From contig NZ_JACRTF010000001.1 in the NCBI RefSeq assembly GCF_014385165.1, positions 558,001-622,000 on the forward strand: DNA of 64,000 nucleotides. Reading direction: 5' to 3'. Below, in pieces: positions 53,385 to 63,433 of the stretch. The first letter of the stretch is position 1. The number at the start of each line of letters is the position of its first letter. The translations under genes and the position numbers were made by a program. The notes beneath the pieces were generated by a model that was not told where the DNA came from, searched no databases, and worked only from the letters and a program-made list of their open reading frames with translations. This DNA comes from Jilunia laotingensis (GTDB taxonomy: Bacteria > Bacteroidota > Bacteroidia > Bacteroidales > Bacteroidaceae).

Positions 53385-53933
53385 TCACTCATCCGCCTTT
53401 TCAATGACACCGAAAGGGGTTGATTTCTTATATTCCACAGCACCCTCGGCAGCCATGCCGGGGATGTCTTCGTACCCTCCCCTATCATAAAGTACGGGAG
53501 CTTTCCGCTGGAAACGCTCCAAATAAGAGTGATTGATGAGATATTCCATTTCAAGCAATGTCTGCTTGCGTATGGCAGGTTTCAACTGGCATTCCCAAAT
53601 GGTCATTACTTTCCAGCCCATTCGTTTCAAAGCTTGTCTGTCCCGTTCGTCACGTTGTTTGTTCCGCATGATTTTCTTCTGCCAGAAATCACGATTGGAG
53701 TGAGGAAGATGACTATCCACTTCGTGCCCATGCCAAAAACAACCATGTACAAATATCACAAGACCATATTTGCGCAATACAACATCGGGGGTTCCGGGCA
53801 GACCTTTCACATTCTTTCGATAACGATAACCACGGGAATACAAATACCGCCTGACAATCAGTTCCGGCTTCGTATCCTTGCTCTTGATTTTTGCCATAAC
53901 GGCCGAACGCTTATTTTTATCCCAAATATCCAT
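53385..53933 (-). CDS. vsr: Very short patch repair (Vsr) endonuclease
   Basis: It has 182 residues. The Vsr core is clear: MDIWDKNKRSAVMAKIKSKD (WDxxxRSxxMxxI type), then KGLPGTPDVVL, with the catalytic Asp in GTPDVV, and FVHGCFWHGHE. Vsr nicks beside T:G mismatches made by deamination of 5-methylcytosine. Its usual partner, a Dcm-type cytosine methyltransferase, is not in the window. The last 45 residues or so (YLERFQRKAPVLYDRGGYED onward) extend beyond the bacterial core. It lies between pyrH and frr on the other strand. Confidence 0.92.
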   Translation of the reverse strand: MDIWDKNKRSAVMAKIKSKDTKPELIVRRYLYSRGYRYRKNVKGLPGTPDVVLRKYGLVIFVHGCFWHGHEVDSHLPHSNRDFWQKKIMRNKQRDERDRQALKRMGWKVMTIWECQLKPAIRKQTLLEMEYLINHSYLERFQRKAPVLYDRGGYEDIPGMAAEGAVEYKKSTPFGVIEKADE

Positions 53934-54023
53934 GGTTTACCATTTAGATGCACAAAAATAGCAAAATTACGATATTTAAACACCGACAGCCCTCTTATTA
54001 TTTCCAAAAAGATAAGCATGTTA

Positions 54024-54054
54024 TTGCAGAAAATCAAAAAATGCGTTACTTTTG
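54024..54054 (+). promoter_or_regulatory. Likely frr promoter
   Basis: TTG at 54024-54026 and TACTTTTG at 54047-54054 have a 20-base spacer. The -7 box is a full TAnnTTTG match, 47 bases before the frr start. Confidence 0.6.
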
Positions 54055-54101
54055 TTTTTAATTCAAGTAAGCTATAGAAGAAACTATAAAAGCAAAAGAA
54101 T

Positions 54102-54662
54102 ATGATAGACGTAAAGACTTGTATCAACGATTCACAAGAGAAGATGGATATGGCCATCCTATATTTGGAAGAGGCTTTGGCACATATCCGCGCCGGTAAG
54201 GCAAGTACGAGACTGCTGGACGGAATCCGCGTAGATTCTTATGGAAGCATGGTACCTATTAGCAATGTAGCTGCTGTCACTACACCGGACGCACGCAGCA
54301 TCACGATCAAGCCGTGGGACAAGAGTATGTTCCGTGTCATCGAAAAAGCAATTATCGACTCCGACCTGGGCATCATGCCCGAAAACAACGGTGAGATTAT
54401 CCGTATCGGTATTCCTCCGTTGACCGAGGAACGCCGTAAACAGTTGGCAAAACAATGTAAAGCAGAAGGCGAAACAGCCAAAGTCAGTGTACGTAACGCC
54501 CGCCGTGACGGAATCGATGCACTGAAAAAAGCAGTGAAAGACGGACTTGCCGAGGATGAGCAGAAAAATGCAGAAGCGAAACTGCAAAAGATTCATGATA
54601 AGTATATCGGACAAATCGACACACTGTTGGCTGAAAAAGATAAAGAAATCATGACCGTTTAA
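54102..54662 (+). CDS. frr: Ribosome recycling factor
   Basis: It has 186 residues, the normal RRF length. Conserved features are [40 protein letters not shown] and a C-terminal coiled domain ([31 protein letters not shown]). With EF-G it splits the post-termination ribosome. It precedes rsgA across a 94-base gap holding a 13-bp inverted repeat. Confidence 0.95.
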   Translation: MIDVKTCINDSQEKMDMAILYLEEALAHIRAGKASTRLLDGIRVDSYGSMVPISNVAAVTTPDARSITIKPWDKSMFRVIEKAIIDSDLGIMPENNGEIIRIGIPPLTEERRKQLAKQCKAEGETAKVSVRNARRDGIDALKKAVKDGLAEDEQKNAEAKLQKIHDKYIGQIDTLLAEKDKEIMTV

Positions 54663-54670
54663 TAAATTAA

Positions 54671-54733
54671 GGATTGAAAGTTGAAAGAAGAGGATGAATA
54701 CACAGATGTTTTTCAACTTCCAACTTTCAATCC
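54671..54733. repeat. 13-bp inverted repeat between frr and rsgA
   Basis: GGATTGAAAGTTG at 54671-54683 is exactly complementary to CAACTTTCAATCC at 54721-54733. Related TTCAAG-TTTCAAC sequence follows. It could end the frr transcript, though no T-run directly follows the stem. It resembles the TTGAAA-rich intergenic repeats common in Bacteroides. Confidence 0.55.
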
Positions 54734-54756
54734 TCCAATTTTCAAGTTTCAACTAA

Positions 54757-55689
54757 ATGAAGGGATTAGTAATAAAGAATACCGGGAGTTGGTATCAGGT
54801 AAGAACTGATGACGGGCAACTTATCGAATGTAAGATAAAGGGGAACTTCCGGCTCAAAGGTATCCGGAGTACAAATCCTGTTGCGGTGGGCGACCGTGTC
54901 CAGATCATATTGAATCAGGAAGGTACGGCATTCATCAACGAGATTGAAGATAGAAAGAACTACATCATCCGCCGTTCGTCCAACCTCTCCAAGCAATCCC
55001 ATATTCTTGCCGCCAACCTCGACCAGTGCATGTTGGTAGTGACCATCAACTATCCCGAAACGTCCACTATCTTTATCGACCGTTTTCTGGCATCTGCCGA
55101 AGCATATCGCGTGCCGGTAAAACTCATTTTCAACAAAGTAGATGCCTATGATTCCGATGAACTTCATTATCTGGACAGTCTCATCAATCTTTATACCAGT
55201 ATAGGGTATCCCTGTTTAAAGATCTCCGCGAAGAAAGGGGAAGGTATCGACTTAGTCAAAAAAGAATTGGAAGGGAAAATAACGCTTTTTTCCGGGCACT
55301 CCGGTGTTGGAAAATCCACACTCATCAACGCTATTCTTCCGGAACAGGAAGTAAAAACCGCTGAAATATCGACTTACCATAACAAGGGAATGCACACCAC
55401 CACCTTCTCCGAAATGTTTCCTGTAGAGGGAGGCGGATACATTATCGATACACCGGGAATCAAAGGTTTCGGGACTTTCGATATGGAAGAAGAAGAAGTG
55501 GGACATTACTTCCCGGAAATATTTAAGATCTCCGCTGATTGTAAATACAACAACTGTACCCATCGTCACGAACCGGGATGTGCCGTGCGCGATGCCGTGG
55601 AAAAACACTTTATCAGCGAATCACGCTACACATCTTACCTGAATATGCTGGAAGATAAAGAAGAAGGAAAATATCGCACAGCCTATTAA
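54757..55689 (+). CDS. rsgA: Ribosome small subunit-dependent GTPase A
   Basis: It has 310 residues. An N-terminal OB-fold (about residues 1-65) precedes a circularly permuted GTPase: G4 is NKVD near residue 127, G1 is GHSGVGKST near 181, and G3 is DTPGIKGF near 230. The zinc site is the C-terminal [14 protein letters not shown]. RsgA helps mature the 30S subunit. The gene order frr-rsgA is ordinary for Bacteroidota. Confidence 0.95.
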   Translation: MKGLVIKNTGSWYQVRTDDGQLIECKIKGNFRLKGIRSTNPVAVGDRVQIILNQEGTAFINEIEDRKNYIIRRSSNLSKQSHILAANLDQCMLVVTINYPETSTIFIDRFLASAEAYRVPVKLIFNKVDAYDSDELHYLDSLINLYTSIGYPCLKISAKKGEGIDLVKKELEGKITLFSGHSGVGKSTLINAILPEQEVKTAEISTYHNKGMHTTTFSEMFPVEGGGYIIDTPGIKGFGTFDMEEEEVGHYFPEIFKISADCKYNNCTHRHEPGCAVRDAVEKHFISESRYTSYLNMLEDKEEGKYRTAY

Positions 55690-55807
55690 CTCTTTTTTAG
55701 AAACGATGCATTAAACCTTCCCGTATATTTGTTGTCCAAAGGTCAGCGTTATACACTATACTTAACAGGTACACATCCGTTTGTACCTACTAATATATAT
55801 AAGATAC

Positions 55808-56887
55808 ATGGATAAGAGAATCAAATGGGGTATTATTATTCTCGTAGGTGCCGGATTGATCGGAGGAGGCATCTACTCACAAATGCCTAAACAAAATGAG
55901 GATTTGGCTGCTGCCGATAAAGTAAGCCAAAGCCAAAAAAAGGGAAAAAAAATATTGAACGTGAATGCACGTATCATCCGTCCGCAATTACTGACGGATG
56001 CGATCCAAATCAACGGTAGCTTGTTACCGGATGAGGAGGTAGACCTTTCATTCGAAACTTCCGGCAAAATCATCGAAATAAATTTTGAAGAAGGAACCAC
56101 CGTCAAGAAGGGACAATTGCTGGCTAAAGTGAACGACCGCCAACTGCAAGCCCAACTGCAGCGCCTCGTTTCCCAGTTGAAGCTGGCAGAAGACCGGGTA
56201 TTCCGTCAGGATGCCTTACTAAAACGGGATGCGGTCAGCAAGGAGGCACTGGAACAGGTCAGAACGGAACTCGCCACACTCAATGCCGACATAGAAATCG
56301 TAAAAGCCAACATAGCACTGACCGAACTCCGCGCACCTTTTGACGGAGTGATCGGCTTGCGTCAGGTCAGCGTGGGAGCATATGCATCTCCCAGTACCAT
56401 CGTAGCAAAACTGACAAAGATATCTCCTTTGAAGGTGGAATTCTCCGTCCCCGAACGCTATGCGGGACAGGTGAAGAAAGGGGCAAACCTGACTTTCAAG
56501 CTGGAGGGAAAACTGGATGAATTCGATGCCAAAGTCTATGCCACTGAATCAAGGCTCAGCGATATGCACACCTTGACCATACGTGCCCTCTTCCCGAACG
56601 CCAACGGTGCGATTCTTCCGGGAAGATATGCTTCTATCCACCTCAAGAAAGATGAAATACAGGATGCCATCGCCATACCTTCGGAAGCCATCGTACCGGA
56701 AATGGGCAAAGACAAGGTATATCTTTATAAAAGCGGCAAGGCGGAACCGGTGGACATAGCCACGGGAATCCGTACCGAATCGGAAGTGCAGGTAGTAAGA
56801 GGATTGGAGGTAGGTGACACTATTATCACTTCGGGAACACTGCAATTACGCACGGGATTACCGGTAACACTCGATAATATAGACTAA
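55808..56887 (+). CDS. RND efflux periplasmic adaptor (membrane fusion protein)
   Basis: It has 359 residues from MDKRIKWGIIILVGAGLIGG, an N-terminal signal anchor. The frame begins nine codons earlier, which is probably untranslated. The lipoyl/barrel-sandwich part has VDLSFETSGKIIEINFEEGT and LRAPFDGVIGLRQVSVGAYA. They flank a helical hairpin (LLAKVNDRQLQAQLQRLVSQ onward), and beta-barrel sequence follows. It links the permease to the outer-membrane channel. The permease starts 12 bases downstream and the TolC gene follows, giving a complete tripartite pump. Confidence 0.92.
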   Translation: MDKRIKWGIIILVGAGLIGGGIYSQMPKQNEDLAAADKVSQSQKKGKKILNVNARIIRPQLLTDAIQINGSLLPDEEVDLSFETSGKIIEINFEEGTTVKKGQLLAKVNDRQLQAQLQRLVSQLKLAEDRVFRQDALLKRDAVSKEALEQVRTELATLNADIEIVKANIALTELRAPFDGVIGLRQVSVGAYASPSTIVAKLTKISPLKVEFSVPERYAGQVKKGANLTFKLEGKLDEFDAKVYATESRLSDMHTLTIRALFPNANGAILPGRYASIHLKKDEIQDAIAIPSEAIVPEMGKDKVYLYKSGKAEPVDIATGIRTESEVQVVRGLEVGDTIITSGTLQLRTGLPVTLDNID

Positions 56888-56899
56888 AGCGGCTGCCCT

Positions 56900-59800
56900 A
56901 TGAACATATCTGAACTAAGCATACGCCGACCGGTACTCTCAACGGTACTTACCATTATCATCCTGCTCTTCGGATTTATCGGATACAGTTACCTGGGTGT
57001 TCGCGAATATCCCTCGGTGGACAACCCGATCATTTCCGTGTCCTGTTCTTATCCCGGAGCAAATGCCGATGTGATCGAGAACCAGATCACCGAACCGTTG
57101 GAGCAGAACATCAACGGTATACCGGGCATCCGTTCCTTATCCAGTACCAGCCAGCAAGGGCAAAGCCGGATCACCGTGGAGTTTGAACTTTCGGTGGATC
57201 TGGAAACGGCTGCCAACGATGTCCGCGACAAAGTCTCGCGGGCGCAACGTTACCTGCCCCGCGACTGTGACCCACCCACCGTATCGAAAGCAGATGCCGA
57301 TGCGATGCCTATCCTGATGGTGGGATTGCAAAGCGACAAACGCTCGTTGCTCGAATTGAGCGAAATAGCCGATCTTACCGTAAAGGAGCAGTTACAGACG
57401 ATTTCCGATGTAAGTAGCGTTTCCATCTGGGGTGAAAAACGTTACTCCATGCGCCTTTGGCTCGATCCGATCAAGATGGCGGGCTACGGCATTACCCCTG
57501 TCGATGTAAAAAATGCGGTAGACAAGGAAAACGTGGAACTCCCGTCAGGTAGTATCGAGGGGAATACGGTCGAACTGACCATCCGGACATTGGGTTTGAT
57601 GCACACAGCGGAAGAGTTCAACAACCTGATCATCAAAGAAGAGAACAACCAGATAGTACGTTTCAGCGACATCGGACGGGCGGAACTAGGGCCAGCGGAC
57701 ATCAAAAGCTACATGAAAATGAACGGAGTACCGATGGTGGGCGTTGTAGTAACCCCACAGCCGGGAGCCAACCATATCAAGATTGCCGATGCCGTGTACG
57801 AGCGTATGGAACGTATGCAGAAAGACCTTCCCGAAGACGTACACTATAATTACGGATTTGATAATACAAAATTTATCCGGGCGTCTATCGACGAAGTACG
57901 GCAGACGGTTTACGAAGCATTCCTGTTGGTAATCATTATCATCTTCCTGTTCCTTCGTGACTGGCGTGTGACACTGGTGCCTTGCATCGTAATCCCCGTT
58001 TCACTGATCGGTGCATTCTTTGTGATGTATGTGGCAGGATTCTCCATCAATGTGCTTTCCATGCTGGCGGTCGTATTGTCGGTGGGGCTAGTGGTGGACG
58101 ATGCCATTGTGATGACGGAGAATATCTATGTCCGCATCGAACAGGGAATGTCTCCGAAAGAGGCAGGTATAGACGGAGCGAAAGAGATCTTCTTCGCTGT
58201 TATTTCGACCACCATCACGTTGGTAGCGGTATTCTTCCCTATTGTGTTTATGGATGGTATGACCGGACGTTTGTTCCGGGAATTCAGTATGGTAATCTCG
58301 GGATCGGTGATCATCTCTTCTTTTGCCGCATTGACATTCACACCGATGCTTGCCACCAAACTGTTGGTGAAGCGCGAAAAGCAAAACTGGTTTTACCGGA
58401 AGACGGAACCGTTCTTTGAAGGTCTTAACCGGATTTACAGCCGTTCACTGGCGGCTTTTCTGCGGAAACGGTGGATTGCACTACCCTTCATTGCCCTGAC
58501 CATTGGGATTATCGTTTTCCTCTGGGGATATATCCCGGCAGAAATGGCACCGCTGGAAGACCGTTCCCAAATCAGCATTAACACCCGCGGTGCGGAAGGT
58601 GCGACTTATGAATTCATCCGGGATTATACGGAAGATATCACCGCGCTCGTCGACTCCATTATTCCGGATGCAGAATCGGTAACGGCACGTGTGTCGAGCG
58701 GTAGCGGAAACGTGCGTGTCACGCTGAAGGATATGGCAGACCGTAATTACACCCAGATGGATGTTGCCGAACAGCTATCAAAAGCAGTACAGGGAAAGAC
58801 AATGGCACGCTCGTTCGTCCAGCAGTCTTCATCGTTCGGTGGACGACGGGGAGGTATGCCCGTGCAATATGTATTGCAAGCTACGAACCTGGAGAAACTA
58901 CAGGAAGTACTTCCCAAATTCATGTCGAAGGTGTACGAAAATCCCGTGTTCCAGATGGCGGATGTCGACCTGAAATTCAGTAAGCCCGAATCAAGGATCA
59001 ACATCAACCGGGACAAGGCGAGCATCATGGGAGTCAGCACCCGGAACATCGCCCAGACCTTGCAATACGGATTGAGCGGTCAGCGCATGGGGTATTTCTA
59101 TATGAACGGAAAACAATATGAGATTCTCGGAGAAATCAACCGCCAGCAACGCAATAAACCGGCAGACCTGAAAGCTATTTATATACGTAGCGACAAGGGC
59201 GACATGGTACAGCTTGACAACCTGATCGAACTGACGGACGGCATCGCCCCTCCGAAACTCTACCGGTACAACCGTTTTGTTTCGGCAACCATCTCGGCAG
59301 GACTGGCAGATGGGAAGACCATCGGACAGGGGCTGGACGAAATGGACAAAATAGCCAAGGAAACGCTGGACGATACTTTCCGCACGGCATTGACAGGCGA
59401 CTCCAAAGAGTACCGTGAAAGTTCCTCTAGCCTGATGTTTGCTTTCATACTCGCCATTTTGCTGATCTACCTCATTCTGGCAGCTCAGTTCGAGAGTTTC
59501 AAAGATCCGCTGATCATCATGCTGACCGTACCGCTTGCCATTGCAGGTGCTTTGATATTCATGCACTTCGGCAACATTACGATGAACATATTCAGCCAGA
59601 TCGGTATTATCATGCTGATCGGACTGGTAGCGAAGAACGGAATTCTGATCGTTGAATTTGCCAACCAGAAGCAAGCGGCAGGCGAAGACAAGCTGAGCGC
59701 CATCAAAGATGCATCCTTACAACGCCTGCGCCCCATCCTGATGACAAGTGCTTCGACCATTCTGGGATTGATCCCGCTGGCATTCGCCACGGGCGAAGGA

Positions 59801-59944
59801 AGCAACCAGCGTATCGCCATGGGTACGGCAGTCGTAGGAGGTATGTTGATCTCGACTTTGCTGACGATGTATATCGTTCCGGCTATTTACAGTTATATTT
59901 CGACTAACAGAAAAAAAGAAAAGGATGATGAACCGAAGAAATAG
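56900..59944 (+). CDS. RND family efflux permease (HAE1-type)
   Basis: This is a 1014-residue inner-membrane pump with 12 helices and two large periplasmic loops. The N-terminus ISELSIRRPVLSTVLTIIIL, the PGANADVIENQITEPLEQNI porter motif and the proton-relay pair in GLVVDDAIVMTENIYV near residue 400 mark the AcrB/MexB group. It would extrude drugs, bile acids or similar compounds using the proton gradient. The end overlaps the TolC gene start by 20 bases, so all three are translated together. Confidence 0.94.
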   Translation: MNISELSIRRPVLSTVLTIIILLFGFIGYSYLGVREYPSVDNPIISVSCSYPGANADVIENQITEPLEQNINGIPGIRSLSSTSQQGQSRITVEFELSVDLETAANDVRDKVSRAQRYLPRDCDPPTVSKADADAMPILMVGLQSDKRSLLELSEIADLTVKEQLQTISDVSSVSIWGEKRYSMRLWLDPIKMAGYGITPVDVKNAVDKENVELPSGSIEGNTVELTIRTLGLMHTAEEFNNLIIKEENNQIVRFSDIGRAELGPADIKSYMKMNGVPMVGVVVTPQPGANHIKIADAVYERMERMQKDLPEDVHYNYGFDNTKFIRASIDEVRQTVYEAFLLVIIIIFLFLRDWRVTLVPCIVIPVSLIGAFFVMYVAGFSINVLSMLAVVLSVGLVVDDAIVMTENIYVRIEQGMSPKEAGIDGAKEIFFAVISTTITLVAVFFPIVFMDGMTGRLFREFSMVISGSVIISSFAALTFTPMLATKLLVKREKQNWFYRKTEPFFEGLNRIYSRSLAAFLRKRWIALPFIALTIGIIVFLWGYIPAEMAPLEDRSQISINTRGAEGATYEFIRDYTEDITALVDSIIPDAESVTARVSSGSGNVRVTLKDMADRNYTQMDVAEQLSKAVQGKTMARSFVQQSSSFGGRRGGMPVQYVLQATNLEKLQEVLPKFMSKVYENPVFQMADVDLKFSKPESRININRDKASIMGVSTRNIAQTLQYGLSGQRMGYFYMNGKQYEILGEINRQQRNKPADLKAIYIRSDKGDMVQLDNLIELTDGIAPPKLYRYNRFVSATISAGLADGKTIGQGLDEMDKIAKETLDDTFRTALTGDSKEYRESSSSLMFAFILAILLIYLILAAQFESFKDPLIIMLTVPLAIAGALIFMHFGNITMNIFSQIGIIMLIGLVAKNGILIVEFANQKQAAGEDKLSAIKDASLQRLRPILMTSASTILGLIPLAFATGEGSNQRIAMGTAVVGGMLISTLLTMYIVPAIYSYISTNRKKEKDDEPKK

Positions 59945-61283
59945 AATCCACTCCATAATAATGACCTTTATCGCACTCTTCTCCCCTCTCTGCATGAATG
60001 GGACAGGAGGAGAAATCCGTGCCCAAGAGACATACAATCTGAAATCTTGTCTGGATAAGGGACTGCAAAATAATTATTCGTTGCGCATCACGCACAATGA
60101 AGAACAGGTGAGCAAGAACAATGCAACGCTGGGCAATGCCGGCTATCTCCCTACCCTAGACTTTACGGCCGGATATAAAGGTACGGTAGATAACACACAG
60201 ACCAAAGTCCGTGAAAGTGGCGAGACGTTGAAAGAGAACGGAGTATTCGACCAAACCGTCAACGTAGGTCTTAACCTGAACTGGACGATCTTCGATGGAT
60301 TTAATATCCAAGCCAATTATCAAAAGCTGAAAGAGCTGGAACGTCAAGGGGAAACGAATACCCGTATCGCTATTGAAGACTTTGTAGCCAGCCTGACTGC
60401 GGAGTATTACAACTATGTACAACAGAAAATACGCCTTGCCAATCTGCATTATGCTGTAAAGCTATCCAAAGAACGCCTGCGCATCGTGGAAGAACGTTAT
60501 CACATCGGAAGTTTTTCACGCCTCGACTACCAACAGGCAAAGGTGGATTTCAATGCCGACAGTGCCAAATACATGAAGCAACAGGAATTGCTTCATACCT
60601 CACGCATCAACCTGAATGAATTAATGGCAAATGCCGATGTCGACCAGCCTGTCTTCATCGAAGATTCCATCATCAATGTGAATGCCAATCTGAACTTTGA
60701 TGAATTATGGAACGCCACGCTTGCCACCAACGCTTCCCTGTTAAAGGCGGATCAAAATACGATCCTTGCACAGTTGGACTATAAAAAGATGAACTCCCGG
60801 AACTACCCGTACCTGAAACTGAATACAGGTTATGGATATACCTTGAACAAGTACGATATAGCTGCCAACAGCCAACGGGGGACGCTCGGTTTCAACGGAG
60901 GCTTGACAATCGGCTTCAACATTTTCGATGGCAACCGCCGCCGGGAGAAACGGAATGCCAGCCTTGCCGTAAAAACCGCACGCTTACAACGTGACGAATT
61001 GGAACAGTCACTGAGAGCAGACATCAGTAATCTTTGGCAAGCCTACCGCAATAACCTGAAGATGCTGAACTTGGAACGCCAGAACCTCGTTGCCGCCAAA
61101 GAGAACCATGAGATTGCCATGGAACGCTACATGCTTGGCGACTTGGCGGGTATCGAAATGCGTGAAGCGCAAAAAAGCCTTCTGGATGCCGAAGAACGAA
61201 TACTTTCGGCTGAATATGACACAAAGCTGTGTGAGATCTCGTTGTTACAGATCAGTGGGAAGGTGCTGAAGTATTTGGAATAG
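59925..61283 (+). CDS. TolC family outer-membrane efflux channel
   Basis: It has 452 residues. A hydrophobic export signal covers about residues 10-35 (ending RAQETYNLKSC). The two halves carry TolC repeats: DKGLQNNYSLRITHNEEQVS with LPTLDFTAGYKGT, and later TLATNASLLKADQNTILAQL with YPYLKLNTGYGYT. The segment RLRIVEERYHIGSFSRLDYQ is typical of the coiled-coil. It forms the outer channel of the RND pump. A terminator follows five bases after the stop. Confidence 0.92.
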   Translation: MMNRRNRIHSIIMTFIALFSPLCMNGTGGEIRAQETYNLKSCLDKGLQNNYSLRITHNEEQVSKNNATLGNAGYLPTLDFTAGYKGTVDNTQTKVRESGETLKENGVFDQTVNVGLNLNWTIFDGFNIQANYQKLKELERQGETNTRIAIEDFVASLTAEYYNYVQQKIRLANLHYAVKLSKERLRIVEERYHIGSFSRLDYQQAKVDFNADSAKYMKQQELLHTSRINLNELMANADVDQPVFIEDSIINVNANLNFDELWNATLATNASLLKADQNTILAQLDYKKMNSRNYPYLKLNTGYGYTLNKYDIAANSQRGTLGFNGGLTIGFNIFDGNRRREKRNASLAVKTARLQRDELEQSLRADISNLWQAYRNNLKMLNLERQNLVAAKENHEIAMERYMLGDLAGIEMREAQKSLLDAEERILSAEYDTKLCEISLLQISGKVLKYLE

Positions 61284-61287
61284 AAAA

Positions 61288-61311
61288 AGCCGGAGTTTCT
61301 ACATTCCGGCT
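61288..61311. terminator. Terminator after the efflux operon
   Basis: AGCCGGA (61288-61294) and TCCGGCT (61305-61311) form a 7-bp GC-rich stem. An A-run lies before it and an AT-rich stretch after it, suiting both the efflux operon and the converging gene at 61342. Confidence 0.7.
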
Positions 61312-61341
61312 ATAAATTCTTCTACTCGGTAAAATACTCCT

Positions 61342-61767
61342 TTACATGCAAGCCCAACCAAACTTCCGCACAAGTTCAGCTAATAAACTACGGTCTTTCA
61401 TTGGTAAATTGACTATAACATTTTCACGAATATCCCCAGAAAAAGTATACCCACTGGCAGGTAATTTATCCTCAGTTAATTCTTTTTCATTGGATAATCT
61501 TTTCAGTAATTTATGATTGCTGACGGTAACATCAAAATACTCTTCAGTATTTTCTGGTTGGATAAACAGTGTCCTCAAATCAATATTTCCTAAATAAAAT
61601 TGCTCCAATCTTCTGGTAGAGACACGGATTGCTATATAATGAGAAACAGGCTCATCCTCATACATCAAACATAAATATAATGTATCAAAATTATCCCTTG
61701 CCGTAAACAGTTGCGGCTGATCGCAATAATCTAATATTTTATCTATTTTCAAAACATCTTCCATCAC
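61342..61767 (-). CDS. Hypothetical protein, DUF6575-like
   Basis: It has 141 residues and is soluble. ILDYCDQPQLFTARDNFDTL, YLCLMYEDEPVSHYIAIRVS and RRLEQFYLGNIDLRTLFIQP resemble the DUF6575 group, in which a short beta-rich domain starts YDxPxLFxARD. The family call is from recall and not certain. Its ATG overlaps the stop of the upstream 125-residue gene by four bases, so the two act as a pair. Base composition is AT-richer than the efflux operon. The role is unknown. Confidence 0.55.
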   Translation of the reverse strand: MMEDVLKIDKILDYCDQPQLFTARDNFDTLYLCLMYEDEPVSHYIAIRVSTRRLEQFYLGNIDLRTLFIQPENTEEYFDVTVSNHKLLKRLSNEKELTEDKLPASGYTFSGDIRENVIVNLPMKDRSLLAELVRKFGWACM

Positions 61768-62141
61768 TCAATTACTTTAGATTGTGATACATCAAACTTT
61801 GTAGTTCTCCACCAAGAATAATGAGCATTCCCAAAAGTCTTTTTGATCATGCCATCTTTAGATTCCAGCGTAACTAAAGCGATCTTTGCATTTTTAAACT
61901 TAGGAAGCTTTAATCGTTTTTCAGCCTCTTCTTTCCGGGAAAATAAGGATATTGCTCTTATTACACATTCATCAATACCTTCACCTTGGAATATTTTATC
62001 CGGCTGCAATATTCTCTGCGAAAAGAAATCTTCTGATTTGGCAGGATTACCATTTGCTATTCTATAATAAGCCCCATTACAAACCATTGCATCCTCAGGA
62101 GGACATAGATCAGGCAATATTTCAAACCATTCAGTTTCCAT
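61764..62141 (-). CDS. Hypothetical protein coupled to the DUF6575-like gene
   Basis: It has 125 residues. No family was recognised. It begins METEWFEILPDLCPPEDAMV and carries a charged middle (SRKEEAEKRLKLPKFKNAKI) followed by KKTFGNAHYSWWRTTKFDVS. There is no signal peptide or membrane segment. Coupling to the next gene suggests a two-protein unit, such as a toxin-antitoxin or substrate-handling pair, but no motif supports either. Upstream, 62142-62294 is AT-rich and holds nothing evident. Confidence 0.6.
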   Translation of the reverse strand: METEWFEILPDLCPPEDAMVCNGAYYRIANGNPAKSEDFFSQRILQPDKIFQGEGIDECVIRAISLFSRKEEAEKRLKLPKFKNAKIALVTLESKDGMIKKTFGNAHYSWWRTTKFDVSQSKVIE

Positions 62142-62294
62142 TTTTCTTTTCTATTTTCTATTGCACAAAGATAATCTATAATCTATAACTTTTTACCGCG
62201 ATATATCATAAATATTTCTAAGTTCATTTTTTATCCTTACATCCTATTATTAAAGCCAACCTAAATTCGACTTGACGTTAGATAGGAGTTAACA

Positions 62295-63212
62295 TCATAC
62301 TATTCCTTCTTTTTCTTCTGCTTCCGCCTTTTCCTTATAAAATGCGAGACGGGCTTCACACAATTGTCCTACCACATCATGTAAAGTCTTGGTACGTGTA
62401 AGCATGAAATCAAACTCCGTTTCATCCACTTGGAAGCGGAAATTATAGCGGGATTCGATATAGGCACGGCACAATTTATTAAACAAACGTATCTCTTCGT
62501 TAGTGTTCTGCGGAAAGACAGAGGCTAGCTCCTGAGAATAGTTTTTGGAACGAACATACAGGGATTTTAAGTTGTGAGTTTGTGGACGATAATTATCGTA
62601 AACCAAAAATATGGATTTGTAGAAACGTTCACAGGCTTGGTGTAATTGGAAAGAGCCTAATTTGTACTGTTCTTTGGACAAGCAATAAATACCTGTATCA
62701 AGAAAGCCTTCGCCTAAAATATAACATCCCTCATATTCTTCCTTTGCTATCTGATATCTTTCCCGATAATTCAATTCTTCAGGCTTTGGGAAAACAACTT
62801 TTTCATCATCATAAAGCAATATACCCTCTTTTATGATATCCGAAAAGAAATATTGTTGCTTCCTGATCATCCTCGCCAACTGCCCCCAGCTTTCCACGAG
62901 TATTTCAGGGGGAGTAGGATGTTTCTTATTTGACAAACGTTCAAAATACAAAGGAATAACAGTGGATGATGCAAAACGCTCCAATGCTTCCGGCTTGCCT
63001 GTCTCTGAGACAACCAGAATATCAATATCACTCTGAAAACTGGAAGGCACTCCAAAATCATCCCTATTCTTATACAATGAATAGCTGCCGCGGGCATAAC
63101 TTCCAAACAGAATGATCATCCTGACATTGGAAATATGTTCCAAGATAAGCTCTTGCAGAATAGCAAGTTCTTCCTGCGTGCGTTTAGGCAAATGTTTGAT
63201 TGACTTCTTCAT
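62295..63212 (-). CDS. Nucleotidyltransferase-HEPN fusion protein
   Basis: It has 305 residues from MKKSIKHLPKRTQEELAILQ. The open frame extends to 63278 with 22 less convincing residues. The N-terminal minimal nucleotidyltransferase domain has ILFGSYARGSY, an insertion of about 15 residues, and SDIDILVVSETG (GS...DxD catalytic pattern). The C-terminal half is HEPN-like helices with QLHQACERFYKSIFLVYDNY followed by RPQTHNLKSLY. Such MNT and HEPN domains often act as antitoxin and toxin. Here they are fused, as in a Bacteroides family of unknown role. The catalytic residues look intact. Confidence 0.82.
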   Translation of the reverse strand: MKKSIKHLPKRTQEELAILQELILEHISNVRMIILFGSYARGSYSLYKNRDDFGVPSSFQSDIDILVVSETGKPEALERFASSTVIPLYFERLSNKKHPTPPEILVESWGQLARMIRKQQYFFSDIIKEGILLYDDEKVVFPKPEELNYRERYQIAKEEYEGCYILGEGFLDTGIYCLSKEQYKLGSFQLHQACERFYKSIFLVYDNYRPQTHNLKSLYVRSKNYSQELASVFPQNTNEEIRLFNKLCRAYIESRYNFRFQVDETEFDFMLTRTKTLHDVVGQLCEARLAFYKEKAEAEEKEGIV

Positions 63213-63433
63213 CTTTGCAAAGCGATATTTAATGATTGACTTCTCAAAGGTAAGCGTTTTTTCAATATCTTTAATCATTCTGCACCTTAAAACGCAAAAT
63301 GGCTATTTACAAGTCCGATCTTCAATGAAAGATGTAAGTAATTCTCCTAATTGTTATTTTTGAGAGCAAGATAGTATCATGGAAACGAATAAAAATTAAA
63401 TAACTGATAATCAATTCACTACACATGTAATTT

